From Phocoena phocoena (Eukaryota; Chordata; Mammalia; Artiodactyla; Phocoenidae), in the NCBI RefSeq assembly GCF_963924675.1, contig NC_089236.1, positions 64,627,306-64,691,305 on the forward strand: DNA of 64,000 nucleotides, read 5' to 3'. The position numbers were made by a program, and so were the translations under genes. Below are positions 11,875 to 24,949 of the stretch, in pieces (positions within the stretch are counted from its first letter, which is position 1; each line of letters starts with the position of its first letter). Below the pieces are notes generated by a model that was not told the origin of the DNA, did no database searches, and saw only the letters and a program-made list of their open reading frames with translations.

Positions 11875-12000
11875 GACTTGGAGTGCGAGATCCTTGAAGG
11901 CAAAGATAACGTATTTTTTGTCTCTGTATCCCTAGCACCTTTCACCTAATAGATGATATATGGTTGGTGAATGAATTAATGAAAAAAGGAATAAATGACT
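11875..12000 (+). repeat. L2 LINE 3' end
   Basis: Text 'gagatccttgaaggcaaaga', 'tctctgtatccctagcacct' and 'ttggtgaatgaattaatga' follows the L2 3'-UTR consensus in order. Confidence 0.65.
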
Positions 12001-12033
12001 TGTGACTATACCTCAATTCATTCTAAATAAAGC

Positions 12034-12052
12034 TAATAATAATAATAATAAT
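12034..12052. repeat. (TAA)n microsatellite
   Basis: About six uninterrupted TAA/AAT triplets. Confidence 0.85.
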
Positions 12053-12705
12053 CAGCCTCTAAACAGTTCCCCTCCGTACCCAGATGCTGCATATCCAGCT
12101 TCTTACTCTAAGGAAAAAAGGTAAAAATTGTCCCATGATTTCCCAAAGTAATGCCTAGGTGTCCCTATAAGTCTCTGCGGGGGGAGGGGGGAGGGCAGCT
12201 CACGGCCCCAGCACCAGAGTGATTGCAGCTGTGCCCTGGGATGATAAAGAGAGGTTGACAGCAGGGATGTCTGCAGCTGAAAGCACTATCAACCACTGCC
12301 GCTTATTAAGACCACCACCACAACAAAAAACAAACACCGGAGATGAATATAAGACAGATGATTTTGTTTATCTCCAGTGGAAAAGACAAGCAATGAGACC
12401 CCTGGGATCCCTGAAATGAGAAACTTCTAAAGCTAATTGAGATATGATTAAAAAGATGGTTGTGCGTTATTGCCAGCAGTCATGGAGTTTTGTCATTAGT
12501 TTCCCCAGTGTTGGAGCAATCTAACCAGTTATGGCTTTAGCAAGCAGCAGAGTTTACTACACACATTTTCTTGTAAAACGATAACTATTAAGGGTATAAG
12601 TGGAGTTTCTGAAACAAATTCATTAAATGTACCTTAAGAAATTTCTCTCTCTGGTATCATTTGTCAGTCTCAGACGTATCAGTTGAATTCCGTCTCTCTA
12701 TATAG
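12053..12705. other. Unrecognised sequence with a G-rich tract
   Basis: No gene was recognised. Positions 12179-12195 are G6-A-G6-A-G3, a G-rich tract with three long G runs. A 66-residue frame at 12219-12419 has no domain I recognise. Confidence 0.5.
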
Positions 12706-13005
12706 CAGTGCCATCCAATGCAAGTCATATGTATAATTTTAAATTCTCTTATAACCACATTATAAAAGGTAAAAAGAAACAGGAGAAATTACGTTTAATA
12801 ATATTTTCATTTAACCTGATATATCTAAAATAATATCATTTCAATATGTACTCAATATACAAAAATATTAATGAGATCTTTTGCATTCTTTTTTAGGTAC
12901 TAAGTCTTTGAAATCCAGTGTGTGTTTTATACTTATGGATTGTCCCAATTTTGTCCAGCCATGTCATGATTCATGGCTAGTGGTTACCATATTGGACAGG
13001 GCAAG
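12706..13005. mobile_element. Non-autonomous hAT DNA transposon, about 300 bp
   Basis: The left end 'cagtgccatccaat' and right end 'attggacagggcaag' form imperfect terminal inverted repeats around 'tccaat/attgga'. Internal blocks 'aaaaagaaacaggagaaatt', 'tctaaaataatatcatttca', 'actaagtctttgaaatccag' and 'ggctagtggttaccatattg' match a widespread mammalian hAT MITE. It has no coding capacity. Confidence 0.7.
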
Positions 13006-16000
13006 ACCATAGCTTTTCTTCTACGTGGCTACTGTAAGAGATCTATTAAGCTACATCCCTTCAACTATGCCACTTGAAAATTTCAGGACTGCACCTTTTT
13101 AGTGATGTTAGCTTTGCTAATGGAAAGAAATTCTCTTTCTGCACTAATCTTTCTGTGAATCTCCCAATATGTGAAAGAATTTCTGATCATAAAGAGCACA
13201 TCATGGTTTTTCTGATCATAAAGAGCAATGGTTTTCCAGGAAAACATTGATAAGTAATATTATTTGTTTAATTATACATTGAGCATGCCCCAAATTATTA
13301 TTCAAGGCAAAATTTCAGGGTACAAACTATCCAGCTTTTATATATGGTTCATGGCAATGTGTTACAGATTTAAAAATCCCCACTGAAGTAGAACAGAACT
13401 ACCATTCACAAGATCATCTTGAGAAAAAATGGTACTGTGTACTGGGAAAGCCTCTTTTGTCTTGTTACCACTGGACATTTGAAAGTGCTGCTTATTGAAA
13501 ACATTAGAATTTTCCCATTGATAAGATACTGATCATTTATCAGTATGCTACGCATCATTTTTCTAAATAGTATCATCCAATGACACTGTCAGAGACACAG
13601 CATGTAGAAAAAAAACACAGAAATCCGTTCTGACACAAGTAGATTATTAAATTTACTTGAGAGTAGAAGGTATTTTTAATTTCTTATCTCCAATTTCTAT
13701 ATATTATAGTTGCTTTCACAGGGTATTCAAAAGGTCTTGAGCTATTTATAGCATTTAAGAAATCAGACTTGGGGAGAAGGGAGGATAGCTGGAGGGCTGA
13801 AGGTCAGGCCACTTGTGTGTAGAACCACTAGTGCGTTTAAGAACTGTGAACCACAAATACGTCAGCTAAATAGGAAAGGGCTCTCCTAGCTTCTTAACCT
13901 GGCTTCCTGATTCCTCTTCTCTTTCTTTCTCTCTGCTGTATCTTATTCATCCTCCCTCTGCTTTTCTCCACTTGTGAGACCTACAGACGTGTAGCAACAG
14001 CTGAAGGACAATAGACGCTTAAGCCAAGTGTGAAATAACGTCGTCCATATGGTGTGTTTGGGCATAGTACGTTGAAGGAATTTGATGTATCACCCCGTTA
14101 CCCATGGGATTTCTATAGAAAAAAAAACTTCTGAGAGGGAAAATATCTTAGTTATCCTTGAAGAGTTGTTTGAAATGGTGGAGAGATGGGTAGGATCTCT
14201 CACAGTGCCGTTAAATTCAGTGATTCTACTCATCAGGGGTATTTCTCCTGAGAGTATGTGCAGAACAATAGAACAAAGAGGAAACAATGGCAGCAACACA
14301 CCCATGATGATGGACTGAAGTAGAAAATCCGTTGTGTGGCATTGGTGGTAAGTGAGATGGAGAAGAAGGAACAAACGGTTATTGAAGAGACATGTCCATT
14401 ATCTTAGGAACTGATGAAATGATGAGGGACGTTTGTCTTGGCTCCCCTTCTTAGTGGATTTTTATAGTTAATCAAAATCCATTTATTCATGTCTGCAATA
14501 TGAAGACATCAACATCCACATAGTTTAATGGCCCCTACCCAGCATTAATATTTAGCCAGATTAAGTATTTGTTGTTAAATTCAGACCTCTTGTCCCTTGG
14601 TTTCTATAGAAGTGGAGGATTCGAATTCTGCATTTTCAGGCCCCAAAAAAAGCCAAGCTGGAAAATGAAAGTGTTGTTGTTTTAGCAGAAAATAAAAAAG
14701 TATCCTGAATGCTTGGAATCCCACAAATAAGCCACAAACTATATTAAACATGAATGAGCCGTAAAGAGCTCTTCAGAACTCAAATTTGGAGTCATTAAAG
14801 TCGCTTTGAATTTGCACTACTTGGTTGATAATTAAAACATGTTCACTGAATCTCACACGTGGGAACAATTACAGAGTTATTGTTTCACAACGAAGTTAGC
14901 AAATCATTTAAACAAAAGCTGCAGAAGCAGAAGACTTGGTAGAACCTGAGCGTTATGAATGGTGGATCTGTTCTTCTGTTTGTATGAGTGAATAGCATTT
15001 AACAGTCATCTACACTTTTGAGAAATTGAAATTTCACCCCTTGCTTCGTCACTAGGGCACTTAAAATTAAGAAACAATTCCTTTGAGGATAAGATTTTCA
15101 TCCCTTTTTCTAAAATCAAAGCAGAATTTAGGTTTATATGTTTTTAATAACATTTGAATACTTTCAAATGTAGACTATGTCTATTTAAAATCAACAAATT
15201 GTGCATGGTGACATGGTAAAGCTAAAAATAATAAGCCAATTGATATATCCCAAAACAGGCACATGAAAATTAGTTCTGGTATGATTAACATTTTAATAAA
15301 TAACCAATTACCTGATTATTAATATCACAAATATTTTCCTTTCTATTCTTCTCCTGTAAAAAACAAAGAGCAATAAAGCTTGCAAAGAGAAACCATGAAA
15401 ATTGATAATTAGTAATGGTTGTTAATGGGTTACAAGCCATTTGAAATCTTCCCGAGATTACAGTGTATAATAAATAAATAAAGCATTAAATTACGTTAGC
15501 TCAAAGTTCAAATTATATTTCCCCTAATATATTTAATGGGTAGACCTTAAATTTTATCCTAAAATTTAAGACTAGTATATAGTCTGTTCCCGTTAGCCAC
15601 GCTTAGTCCATATGTGTATGTAAATTTTCCTTTTAGCAACAAATGCCAGTGGGTGATAATGATTTATGTTTTAATAAAAATATTTGCTGTCTTATATTTT
15701 CCACTATAAAGTAAAAAGTAAGGGGCTGGTCATAATAATTCAAGGAAAAACACTGAAATATTCCACGCATACATGGTTTCTGCATCGGGAACTCCAAAGA
15801 CTCATCTGAGGTCGAGGACCAAGGATGCATAGAGAATGGTGAGGGAAGGAGGCAAACTTTTACAAAGTTGATCATGAAATTGATTCACCTGAAGAGCTAG
15901 ACGGATTTCTACTTTGCCCTTCTCTTTCCAAGTTGAATGCTTGGTCAATTTTTGAAAATAAAATAATAATCAGTATCATTATTGGGGTCTCTCTGGTACA

Positions 16001-18465
16001 CTCCTCAGGCACCCCTATATTCCAGCCTATACCAAGGGCTGGAGTTGTGCAGTGCACATTCTGTACTGCCTTCCTGGTGGACCTGGTCCATTTCTACATC
16101 TACTGGGTATTTACATCTATTCCTTGGCGAATAACTTTTGAGAAGTAGGTAATCTTTTACTGGAACTTAAATGGCTTGCCTCAGGGTCTGTTCTTTTTGC
16201 CTACAGAGGTGGCAGCCAGTACTTTCTCTGCAACTCCAGCATCACCTTAAAATGGGTGTTGAAAGGAAAAGCCTGCATCCTGAAATGGATTTAGCTGGAA
16301 AGAGAGTGCCAAGCTCTTGGCATTCTCAGCTTCAAGACTGAATTTGGATTTAGAAGAGTTTATCATCCCTCTGTGCTAAAAAAAGACACATGCCACATTA
16401 TCGAGGGCTCTCAGAGACCCAAACAGTCACATGTAAATGAATATAACCAGACTCTTAGGAGGCTGAAAGCTCCCTTGAAACTAAAGATAAATGTGAGGAA
16501 TTTCAGAATAGCTATATATCAAAACTTTAAATCTGTGGGAAACTTTTGCAGCAATTTGTAATCCAACTATGTGTGACAGCAGTACTGACATCTCTGAACT
16601 GTGAGTAATAGGATTGCTATTATGTCTCGTTGCCATATAAATACATCTATTTTTAATATGCTACAGCATAATTTTCAGTTGAAGATAATGCTCTTTAATG
16701 GTAGTGATGAATAGAATATTGATTAGCAAACAGCCTAAATAACAGGTAATTGATAGAGGTGAGGGAAATGGGGCATTTCCAGCTGCCTTTTTACATAATA
16801 ACTACAGGCTTCTCGGCCACAATGATATATATCAGGTACAATCAAGAGAATGTAATATATGAGTTAAGTTTTTAAACTAAAATGTGTGATGCTTAAAGTA
16901 AACATAATCTTATGTCATAATTTGGCACTACAGATGAATTTGATACATTTACCAAAGGAAAAAAGTGTCATTTACGTAGGGGGATAGAGGATACTGATTA
17001 GTTTATGGCAAGACATTTAAATTTGTCTTTCAGTTCACTTCTTGGGTGGAAAGTGCATGTATTTGTGGAATCGTGATATCCACAGAAAGGCATCCTTAAG
17101 ATTCTTGTTTACTCTGATATATGGTAAAGGAACTCAGTAGTATGGGAAGTGTCTACTTCAGTTAGTTAAACCCAGAAAGGCGCAACATTTGCTGTTGAAG
17201 TTTGCGTAGTTTTCTGAGAAAGCAAAGACAAAGGGAACGAGGAAATGAGCTAGATATACCCATCTCCGTTTTCCAAGATGCCGTCATAGGCATTCTTTAT
17301 AAATTTGACTTGTGCTCTTCCCTGAAACCATAGTTGTCTCTTTTCTTTCTTCCTGCTGTTTACTTTGAATGTGTGCCTCAGAGGGTTCTGTTGCTATGGT
17401 CATCGCACTATGATTGGCCCACATGAGTTGACCAAAAAACTATTTGTAGAACTAGGATCCTGGTCAACATGGATTTCTTTCAAACCAGAAGACCTCTATT
17501 GTCTCTTAATGGATTTTTGGTGGCCTTAGAAGACCTTTAAAATATGAAGCTTTATTACTCATCTAAGTAAAGCTTCGATGAAAGTGCATGGAATTTTTCC
17601 TACATCTGTGCCACGTTTTCATAAGCATAGCTCCCATTCTCAAAAAATACTGAGGTTAAATAACGACAGCAGCACCATTCTCCTTTTCAGAAGATAGTTG
17701 AAAAACTTGATAAAAGCAGTTAAAGGAAGACAAGCCAAAGTTGACCACTCCTTGTTCATTGTTCATTTCTAGCCAATGCAATTTAATTAAATACAGTTTA
17801 CATCTGTTTGCCTGCTTTCACTAGGACTTGAGAGATTCAGGAGAGCTCTTGTTAATAAAAGAAGGCGAAAGTGAATAACATTTTCTGGGGGAAAAGTGTT
17901 TCTTAAAAATTAGCAAAGGCACTATTTATGGAAAAATTAAGTGAATGAATATTTTTTTTATGGTTCTATTTTGTGAAAGTGTAGGACTATGTGCTCTCTA
18001 GAAAACAGCTCTGACAAAGCATTATACTTATTTTTTAATGTCTTCTCAGGGCATTTGATGAGGCTAATAGTTGTGAAGCTTTTTCTGAGATGGACTTTTC
18101 CTTTATCCTCAAACCTAAGTGCCCTGAAAACAAAACACGTAGAATTATACAACGTTTGAATTGAAGCGACACCAAAAACTCATGCCCCTGAACATTGGAG
18201 TCATGTCCCTCCAACCTCCCCTACCTTCTGACTGAAGGTGTGTAAAATGTGTGCCAGACTACTGTCCTCTTTCCCACCCTGACAAACAACTTGCCGTGAT
18301 ATCAGTTCATTTCCTATCTTTATCCTTTGCAAATTTCAACACAGTGCAATCTAAGTTAAGGAACATACTAGTGGTTCATGTCATATGGCCCGAAGCCTGC
18401 CAAATAGTGATCTTTGCATAAATATTTGCGACTGATGGAACGTCTGAATGACTACGTGCTATATC
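13006..18465. other. Long, mostly single-copy interval without recognised genes
   Basis: About 5.5 kb in which I recognise no gene, RNA or named repeat. A 29-bp tandem duplication is at 13180-13227. Overlapping short frames at 14082-14374 and 15872-16148 lie on both strands and show no domains. Around 16600-16870 there are several TAAT/ATTA homeodomain-type words. Confidence 0.45.
13180..13227. repeat. 29-bp tandem duplication
   Basis: 'tttctgatcataaagagca' occurs at 13180-13198 and again at 13209-13227, a 29-bp period. Confidence 0.85.
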
Positions 18466-18492
18466 ATCGTTGTCGTCGTCATCATCATCATT
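18466..18492. repeat. TCG/TCA trinucleotide repeat
   Basis: Successive triplets gtt-gtc-gtc-gtc-atc-atc-atc-atc form a short compound trinucleotide repeat with a shift from gtc to atc units. Confidence 0.8.
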
Positions 18493-19109
18493 GCTTGGTT
18501 TCTCAAGCTACCACTAATGAACTGAATATCCTTGATTCACAGTAGAAGGAAGTTATTCTCAGAATAGTGGTCTCTGGTCTGGCTTTGTGGACTGATCATA
18601 TATGCGTGGTGACCAGAAAAGGATGACTTTGGTCATTGCATGGTGGGTTTTGTCTCCCTTACATTGGTTTTCCATACAGCTTCTCACATTACCTTTACAA
18701 TGAAATTAAAATCCGTATGATAACCACACCACAAATTTACTTAGAAACAACTTTAAGACAGAGCCACAGAGGTTGTTAGCATTTTTTCATCCCGAGTGCA
18801 GTCCTCAAGGTTAGCATCAACACTTCCCATCATAGAAACGATTCTCAAAGATAAAGGAGTGGGTATGGGTAAGAGAGAGAGAAGTGAAGATAAAGCACCC
18901 GTCAGGAGGAGTCTTATCAGGATTCCAGGTTATGGACTGGACAGTTTGAAAGAAAGGAAAGCAACTGTGGACTCTGGGGAGTCTGATCATCCTAGTAATA
19001 GGACTATGCTCACTTCCTTCCCATCTTCCACCTTCAGAGTCACTGTTGTAGGACTTCTCTGGTTCATTAAACCCTGCTCTTATTTTAGTCTCTCCTCCGA
19101 AAAAACTCA
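18493..19109. other. Unrecognised sequence
   Basis: No gene or repeat was recognised. Frames of 110 residues (plus, 18796-19128) and 97 residues (minus, 18817-19110) overlap on opposite strands and have no domain; I treat both as chance. Confidence 0.45.
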
Positions 19110-19420
19110 CAATTCAAATATATATTGAGTGTCTACTACGTGCCAGGCACCCTTCCTGGTTCTAGGAGCATAGGAGGCATTGAAGCCCTCAGGAAATTCC
19201 TGTCTGCGTGGAGTTTACCATCAGACAGGGGCTGTGGGGAAAGAAGTCAGAGAGTAAAACACATAGGTTAGCAATTTGGTAGATGGTGAGGACTATCTTG
19301 GATAAAAATAAAATGAGGGAGGACGTAGGGAATGTTGGGAGAGGAGGTTAGCAATATATGGGGCAGAAGAGAAGACCTCACTGAATTTGAATTAAAGACC
19401 TAAAGGAGAGGAAATGATCA
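19110..19420. repeat. Ancient mammalian dispersed repeat, L2-like
   Basis: Text 'attgagtgtctactacgtgc' then 'caggcacccttcctggttct' and 'ggagtttaccatcagacagg' matches a very common old mammalian repeat. The first part resembles the reverse complement of the L2 3' end, and the remainder ('gataaaaataaaatgaggga', 'aagacctcactgaatttgaa') extends beyond it. Family assignment is uncertain. Confidence 0.5.
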
Positions 19421-20905
19421 TGTTGTCACCCTCTATTTGGGACCTTCACTGTCCCCTTCAAATTACAATTGACCCAAGTCTTTGAACACTTGTGTTCAAC
19501 AGCTAATATAACAGGGGTAGAGCACGTTTAAAATTATAAATTGCTGGACTGTGCTATAGAAATGAGACATGGTTATACTCTGCTACAGTCTGGTTTTAAT
19601 TATATTTATAGTTCATTGTTGATGTACATTTTAAAGGAAATGTCCTAATCAGCCTTGTGCAGGAAAATGATGCCAGATTAGAGTGTGTTAATAGCAACCA
19701 CCTAAACAAAACATATAGCTGCGACACTAAATTATTTACTTTATAAACATTTCAAATGTCAGTCTGATTCAGTGGACAAGTGTCTTCTGAAAGCACTGGG
19801 TGGCAATTAGGGATAAAGACTGAAAAATGTCAAGGTCAAGAAGCAGCATTCTGTAATTGGGCCAGAGTTTTAAGGCAGCTTTTTGCAAGGAGAAATTCAT
19901 CACATGATCAGAATGATAAGTGGGACTGAAACTGATGAACAGTTTAATATTACAATTGCTTTGTTGTACTCTGACAGTATCACATTTGCTAAACAATGCA
20001 AATCCTTTATGAGATAAAATCTCCTGATCATATTTCAAAGGTTTTAGTAGAAAGCAAGTGACAGTTAAGGTTGCAAGATGGATTAGAGGAGTTTAGTACT
20101 AATTCACAGAGCAAAGATCTAAAACAATTGAAAAATAAATTCAGCTCCAAAAATACTTGATATAGAACTCCAGACTTTACAATCCCAATTACAATCTGGG
20201 ACATTGTGGCCAAATTTGAGGCAGAGCTCCAAAAGGTCATTTACTTTCTGTGGAAAACTATCTCTTTTAAAAGAAAAAAATCATGCTGTTAACATGAATG
20301 GTGCTGGGAAAGCTATGGGTAATGCATTTTATTTCCTTTTCTTTTTAATTTTAGGTTTAGAATTAGATATGAAGTTATTGATTTTATAATTGTTTAGAAA
20401 GCTAAATATTTAATATACATATCATAAATATATTTTATTTGAACTTTATTTTCTATTTTGTTTGAACTTGTGTAGGATATGGATTACTTATCTGGAATCT
20501 TCTTAATCTCCCCCACAAGACATGCAGCCAGAGAGGATTAGAATGCAGCCTCTCTTTGTCCCACATCCCAGTCCCACATATTTTTCTTCGTCATTACTTC
20601 TCTTGCAAACTCTGGGCTCCTGTGGACTTCCTTCCAGCATAGACAGCATGGCTCCACAGAGTTTCATTGCTATTGCATTGATCTCCCTGTTTGAGAGTTT
20701 GATGTCTATAAATTCTCTGTGTCCATCCTTTCCTGCAGAAATAATGTTATTGATGGACAAATATAGGAAATGAAACTCAGGATCATTTGTGTCTTTTTAC
20801 TATTAGTTTTAATTGTCTCCTTAAAACGATCAGTCTTCTCTCCTCACACTTGTGCTCTACTTGACCTACTTGTAGTTTTAGACTGTATAACCGCTTGTTG
20901 ACGTT
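19421..20905. other. Unrecognised, apparently single-copy sequence
   Basis: No gene, RNA or repeat family was recognised. Short frames on both strands (for example around 20503-20773) overlap each other and lack domains. Confidence 0.5.
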
Positions 20906-21345
20906 CCTTTTTTTTCTTAAGTATAGTTGACACAATATATTAGTCAGGTGGACAACACAGTGATTCGATATTTTTATAGACTATACTCCATATAAAGATA
21001 TCAATTACTGGCTATGTTCCCTGTGCTGTACATTACATCTTGTGTCTTATTTATTTTATATGTAGTAGTCGGTACCTCTTAATCCCCTTCCCCTATCTTG
21101 CCCCTCCCCCCATCCTTCTCCCCACTGGTGACCACTAGTTTGTTCTCTGTATCTGTAAGTCTGTTTCTGTTTTCTCATATTCGTTGGCTTGTTTTATTTT
21201 TTTAAGTTCCACATACAAGTGAAAACATACAGTATTTGTCTTTCCCCGTCTGACATATTTCACTAAGCATAATACATACCCTCCACATCTGTCCATGTTG
21301 TTGCAAATGGCAACATTTCATTCCTTTTGGTTTTTAATTATGCAC
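20906..21345 (-). repeat. L1 LINE 3' UTR, minus orientation
   Basis: A T run at 20907-20915 (poly(A) on the minus strand) is followed by 'aagtatagttgacacaatat', 'ccctgtgctgtacattacat', 'ctggtgaccactagtttgtt' and 'ccatgttgttgcaaatggc', the reverse complement of a mammalian L1 3' UTR. It is severely 5'-truncated. Confidence 0.8.
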
Positions 21346-22050
21346 TTTCCGAGTCCTCTAAATTCTCTGGGTAGTTCTCTCATCTTACATTGTTTCATCA
21401 AGTTATGATTCCTCCTAAGGTTGTAGTTTCCATTACTTAAACAGAACTATATTTGCTATGGTAGTATTTCAGTACCAACAAGAACAAAGTCAGAAAATGA
21501 AAGAGGACAAAAAAAATATGCAATGCAATTGCAGAAAGAATATGACAAGTGTCAAATTATCTTGAGAGCTGCTGGATTAGCATATCCTGTGTAAGGATTA
21601 ATTGGCCCTCTGCAGGTCCCAGGATGGATTCCAGTGATTGATTGTCTTATAAGAAAGAACATGTACTACGTTTGACATTTGACATAAATAAATACTTTGT
21701 GGTGTCTGTTTTTATTTGTAGAGATTTGTCTTCCAACTGAAACTTTAGAACGAACATCTCAAAGTGGGAAAGATATGGAGATAAAATGATTCCACCTACG
21801 TGTGCCAAATGCTCTCCATTTAAATGTAAAGATGGTTGATTTTAACTCATCCTACACTGGCTTTGCTTCTGTTTGGGGGGGTCTTTCTAGATGAACAGAA
21901 ATCTGTACTCTCAGGTGATTCATTGCCAGGGAGAGAATTAGAGAAACCTGGGCCTAAAATGCAGATTTTTAAATTCATAATCTGTGCTCTTTTGTTTATG
22001 CTATGGTTCAAGGAAAGGTTACAGACATTGTGTAATTAGAATTTTTGCAA
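21346..22050. other. Unrecognised sequence
   Basis: I see no gene or named repeat. A 67-residue frame at 21836-22039 has no recognised domain. Confidence 0.5.
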
Positions 22051-22640
22051 GCATTTTTCAAGTATCTCATGAAAACCTTGTGAACAAGATGGATACATGT
22101 GGGCCAGATGATAAGACAGACAAGTGGATTTGTGGCTGACTGAGCAGTTGTTGATGAATGTGTTGGTATTAAGGTAGAGGTTGACATGTAAAGTCATTCC
22201 TCTGAGTGCTCTTCTTGGCAATGTTCTCTGGTTCATCACTTTTATCAAAGATCTGCACAGTGACAGGAAGCGTGCTCATCAAATTTGCTAATGATGCCAG
22301 GTTTGGATAAAATTAATGTACTGGTGACAGAATCAACGTCCAAGTGCTTTCAACTGCCTGGAGATATGGGTGCAAACAAATGAGATGTATATTGTCAACA
22401 AAATATCGGTACTCGACCTTGGTGTCTCAAGCACTTGTGTACACAGCTTAGAGAGACTAAGACCTGGTTTCAGTGCAGGGAAATGGGTGCATAGGTGTAA
22501 ACGGAAGGAGAAGTTTTAGGGAACACATGTAGAATTCCACAGAGAATATGAAGAGCGTTGGAGGCTACAGAAATGGAATGGAGGTGCAGAAATGAAACAG
22601 AGCTTAAGTAGCTGCCGGCAGTTGTTGAGAGAAATGGTGG
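22051..22640 (+). repeat. L3/CR1-type LINE, reverse-transcriptase remnant
   Basis: The plus strand reads as a decayed CR1-clade RT. 'catttttcaagtatctcatg' and 'gaacaagatggatacatgtg' correspond to the 'FHKV-hE-lv-kM-k-G' block. Text near 22236-22260 gives FIKDL, and 'catcaaatttgctaatgatg' corresponds to the catalytic-site region normally written FADD; here it is damaged. Frames are broken by indels. CR1/L3 elements have been inactive in placental mammals for a long time, so this is a fossil. Confidence 0.65.
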
Positions 22641-22829
22641 ACTGAATAATTTCTAAGTGCCTACCCTGGGCAACAGGCCTCAGACTTTTGCTCTCCCATG
22701 AGATAGAGACTGCAGGTAGAAAAGAAAATGTGCTGGAAAAGATAGGAACTTACTTTTGGACTTTAAAGTCCTTTGTTTTGTGAGACATCCCACGGTAGAT
22801 CAGACAGATGCAAATACGACAGACCATGT

Positions 22830-22990
22830 TGTGCAGGAAAAACACTAAAACTACGGTGTCCAAGACCTGGGCTCAAAATCCGTTTCTAATGCTTGCAATC
22901 AGCGTTTGAACTTAATTCTTCTGAGTCTCAGTATTTGTAACTGTTAAGTGTGGCTGACAGTTTTTAATCTTGATAAATAAAGTAATAAAT
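22830..22990 (+). repeat. MIR SINE, plus orientation
   Basis: Text 'caagacctgggctcaaaatc' followed by 'cttaattcttctgagtctca' and 'gtatttgtaactgttaagtg' matches the MIR core and downstream region with many substitutions. Confidence 0.5.
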
Positions 22991-23029
22991 CATTAATTAG
23001 ATGGAAACTTTTAAACTTATTAGCTTTAA

Positions 23030-23640
23030 GCACTCATGTTAGCTTAACATTTTCTCTATGATTTTCAGTATTTATTTTTACTGTGGCTCTTACATTGTTT
23101 CCCTCTCCCAACTTTCCTTGTTTATAGGTTTTTGCTTTTGAAGAAAAAAAAAAAAACACTTTAATTTGCCTGAGATCTGTCTGTTTTATTAGAGTCTTGA
23201 ATGAGCCAACTCTTTGTTTACATTATCCTGATTTTAATGGTTTTAATATATTTACTGCTTGTTTCATCTTTACTATTTCCTTCCTTTTATTTTCCTTCCT
23301 AACCAAGATCTGAAGATCCATGCTTAACTCTCTTATTCTTATTTTCTCCTTTTCTTTTTTAAATAATAGAAATATTTAACATTATGAATGTCTCTCTGTC
23401 TACTACTTTGACTAATACATAACATCCCATGCTTCCATAAGTATTCTTTCTAAGATGAGTTTATTTCTATCCTGACCAAGTTGTTACTTGGGAACACTGA
23501 TATTAAGTATTGTAAGATTTTTGCTGATACTTAATGGCATTTATTTTTTATTTTATTGACTTTACATTAGTGAAATTAACATATCTAACTCTTGATTTTT
23601 CTATTTTATTTTGTTTCTCTGCCTAATATATAAAAAAAAA
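23030..23640 (-). repeat. Old L1 LINE, ORF2 segment
   Basis: Plus-strand text matches reverse-complement L1 ORF2: 'gagccaactctttgtttaca', 'cttactatttccttcctttt'-like text, then the block around 23388-23450 ('gaatgtctctctgtctacta', 'aacatcccatgcttccataa'). It contains an A13 run near 23145. Highly diverged and non-coding. Confidence 0.5.
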
Positions 23641-23859
23641 TATTTGGGGGTACAAATAATTATTCCCCACTTGAAGGAGCTTAACCCATTTTATACTGTG
23701 CTTCTATCCATTCCATATGATTCCCAGTTTTTGCTTCTGTGTCTGCTGTTAGCTCTGTGGTGGTTTTTCCCCTCCTGTGGCACTTACGCTGCTGACCCCT
23801 GCACACGGAAAGTCTCCACCCCCTTCACTTGCATGGCCAGTCTGTTTCCTGATCTCTTA

Positions 23860-24930
23860 CTTCTCTGAACATAGTTTCTTTCCTTTCTCTTCCTCAGCTC
23901 AATCCTTACCTCCACAGGCATCATCTCTACCCAGGAAGCCTGCCTTCTGCCTGCTTTTCTGATCCATTCCCATGAGTTCCATCACCTCCTACGCTCTGCC
24001 GATTTATTCCTCTTCTCAGTACTCACCTCTGACCTCTCTAAGTCCTCCCCTACCTGGAGTCTCACCTGGGTCTTCAACTCAAAGGGTCTAAACTAAACTC
24101 ATCGTCTTCCCCAAACCTGTTTTCGTGAGTCTCTTCTTTCTATTGGTCGATTCCCCCAGTTTCATAAGCTGGAAAAAAGGGGGTTCTCACCTCATCTGCC
24201 AACAAGCCTTGTCAATTTTGTAACATTAATATAGCTCTCAAATCTGTCTTCTCCTCTCCACCCCGATTGCCGGGAACCCACATCCTTTCCGTAACCTTTC
24301 CACCTGGAAGGTCAGTCTATTCCCAACGCTGACGGGAGGGTTCACCATCTACATGCAAATTCAACTCATTATTTCCGGGGCAAAACCAATCCTAGGTTCC
24401 CAGTTCTCCACAGAATAGGGTTCAGACTACCTCAGCATCGTTTACCTGATTTTTCCGTCCTTTCTTTCCAGCCTCAGCTACCGTAATTCTTCTTGCTCCA
24501 AATGCTCCAACATTGCTAATGGTTGAGGCATTCTCGCAAGTTCTATGCCCTGTGCTTTTGCACTATTTTTTTTCTATGCCTGGAATGTCTCCCCATTTGG
24601 CCTCCTACATAACCTAGAGAGTTCTTACTATTCTCTAGATTACTCTCCAGACATCCTCACCCATGATCCTCCTGGATACTCCCTCCTCTCTTTATCTCAT
24701 AATTTAAATCCCTGACTGCTAGGCCATTACCTTGCATATGCTTTGTCATATTTCCGTTATTGCATTTACCAAATTTTACTGGAGTTATATTTCTAGATGG
24801 CTTCGTCTCTCTTCCTGGGATGTTTTTTAGGGGAGGAAATGGGTCTTAAATCACATTCGCATTCACAGCGCTTAGTATACTGCCTGGCTCATAGTATGAC
24901 GTGATAATGTAAAAATAAAATGTGTGAAAG
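23860..24930 (+). repeat. L2 LINE, long ORF2 3' segment and 3' UTR
   Basis: Over 1 kb of pyrimidine-rich text follows L2 in order: the 'aaactcatcgtcttccccaa' block, 'ctctcaaatctgtcttctcc', 'gccctgtgcttttgcactat', 'atgcctggaatgtctcccc' and the end 'gcgcttagtatactgcctgg'. The proline/serine/leucine-rich frames here come from the decayed L2 ORF2. Confidence 0.6.
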
Positions 24931-24949
24931 TATTATATTTTGTGGATGA

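Noticed and set aside
12179..12195. Possible G-quadruplex (G6-A-G6-A-G3)
   Set aside because: Only three G runs of three or more are separated by loops, so the standard four-tract pattern is not met; kept only as a G-rich note.
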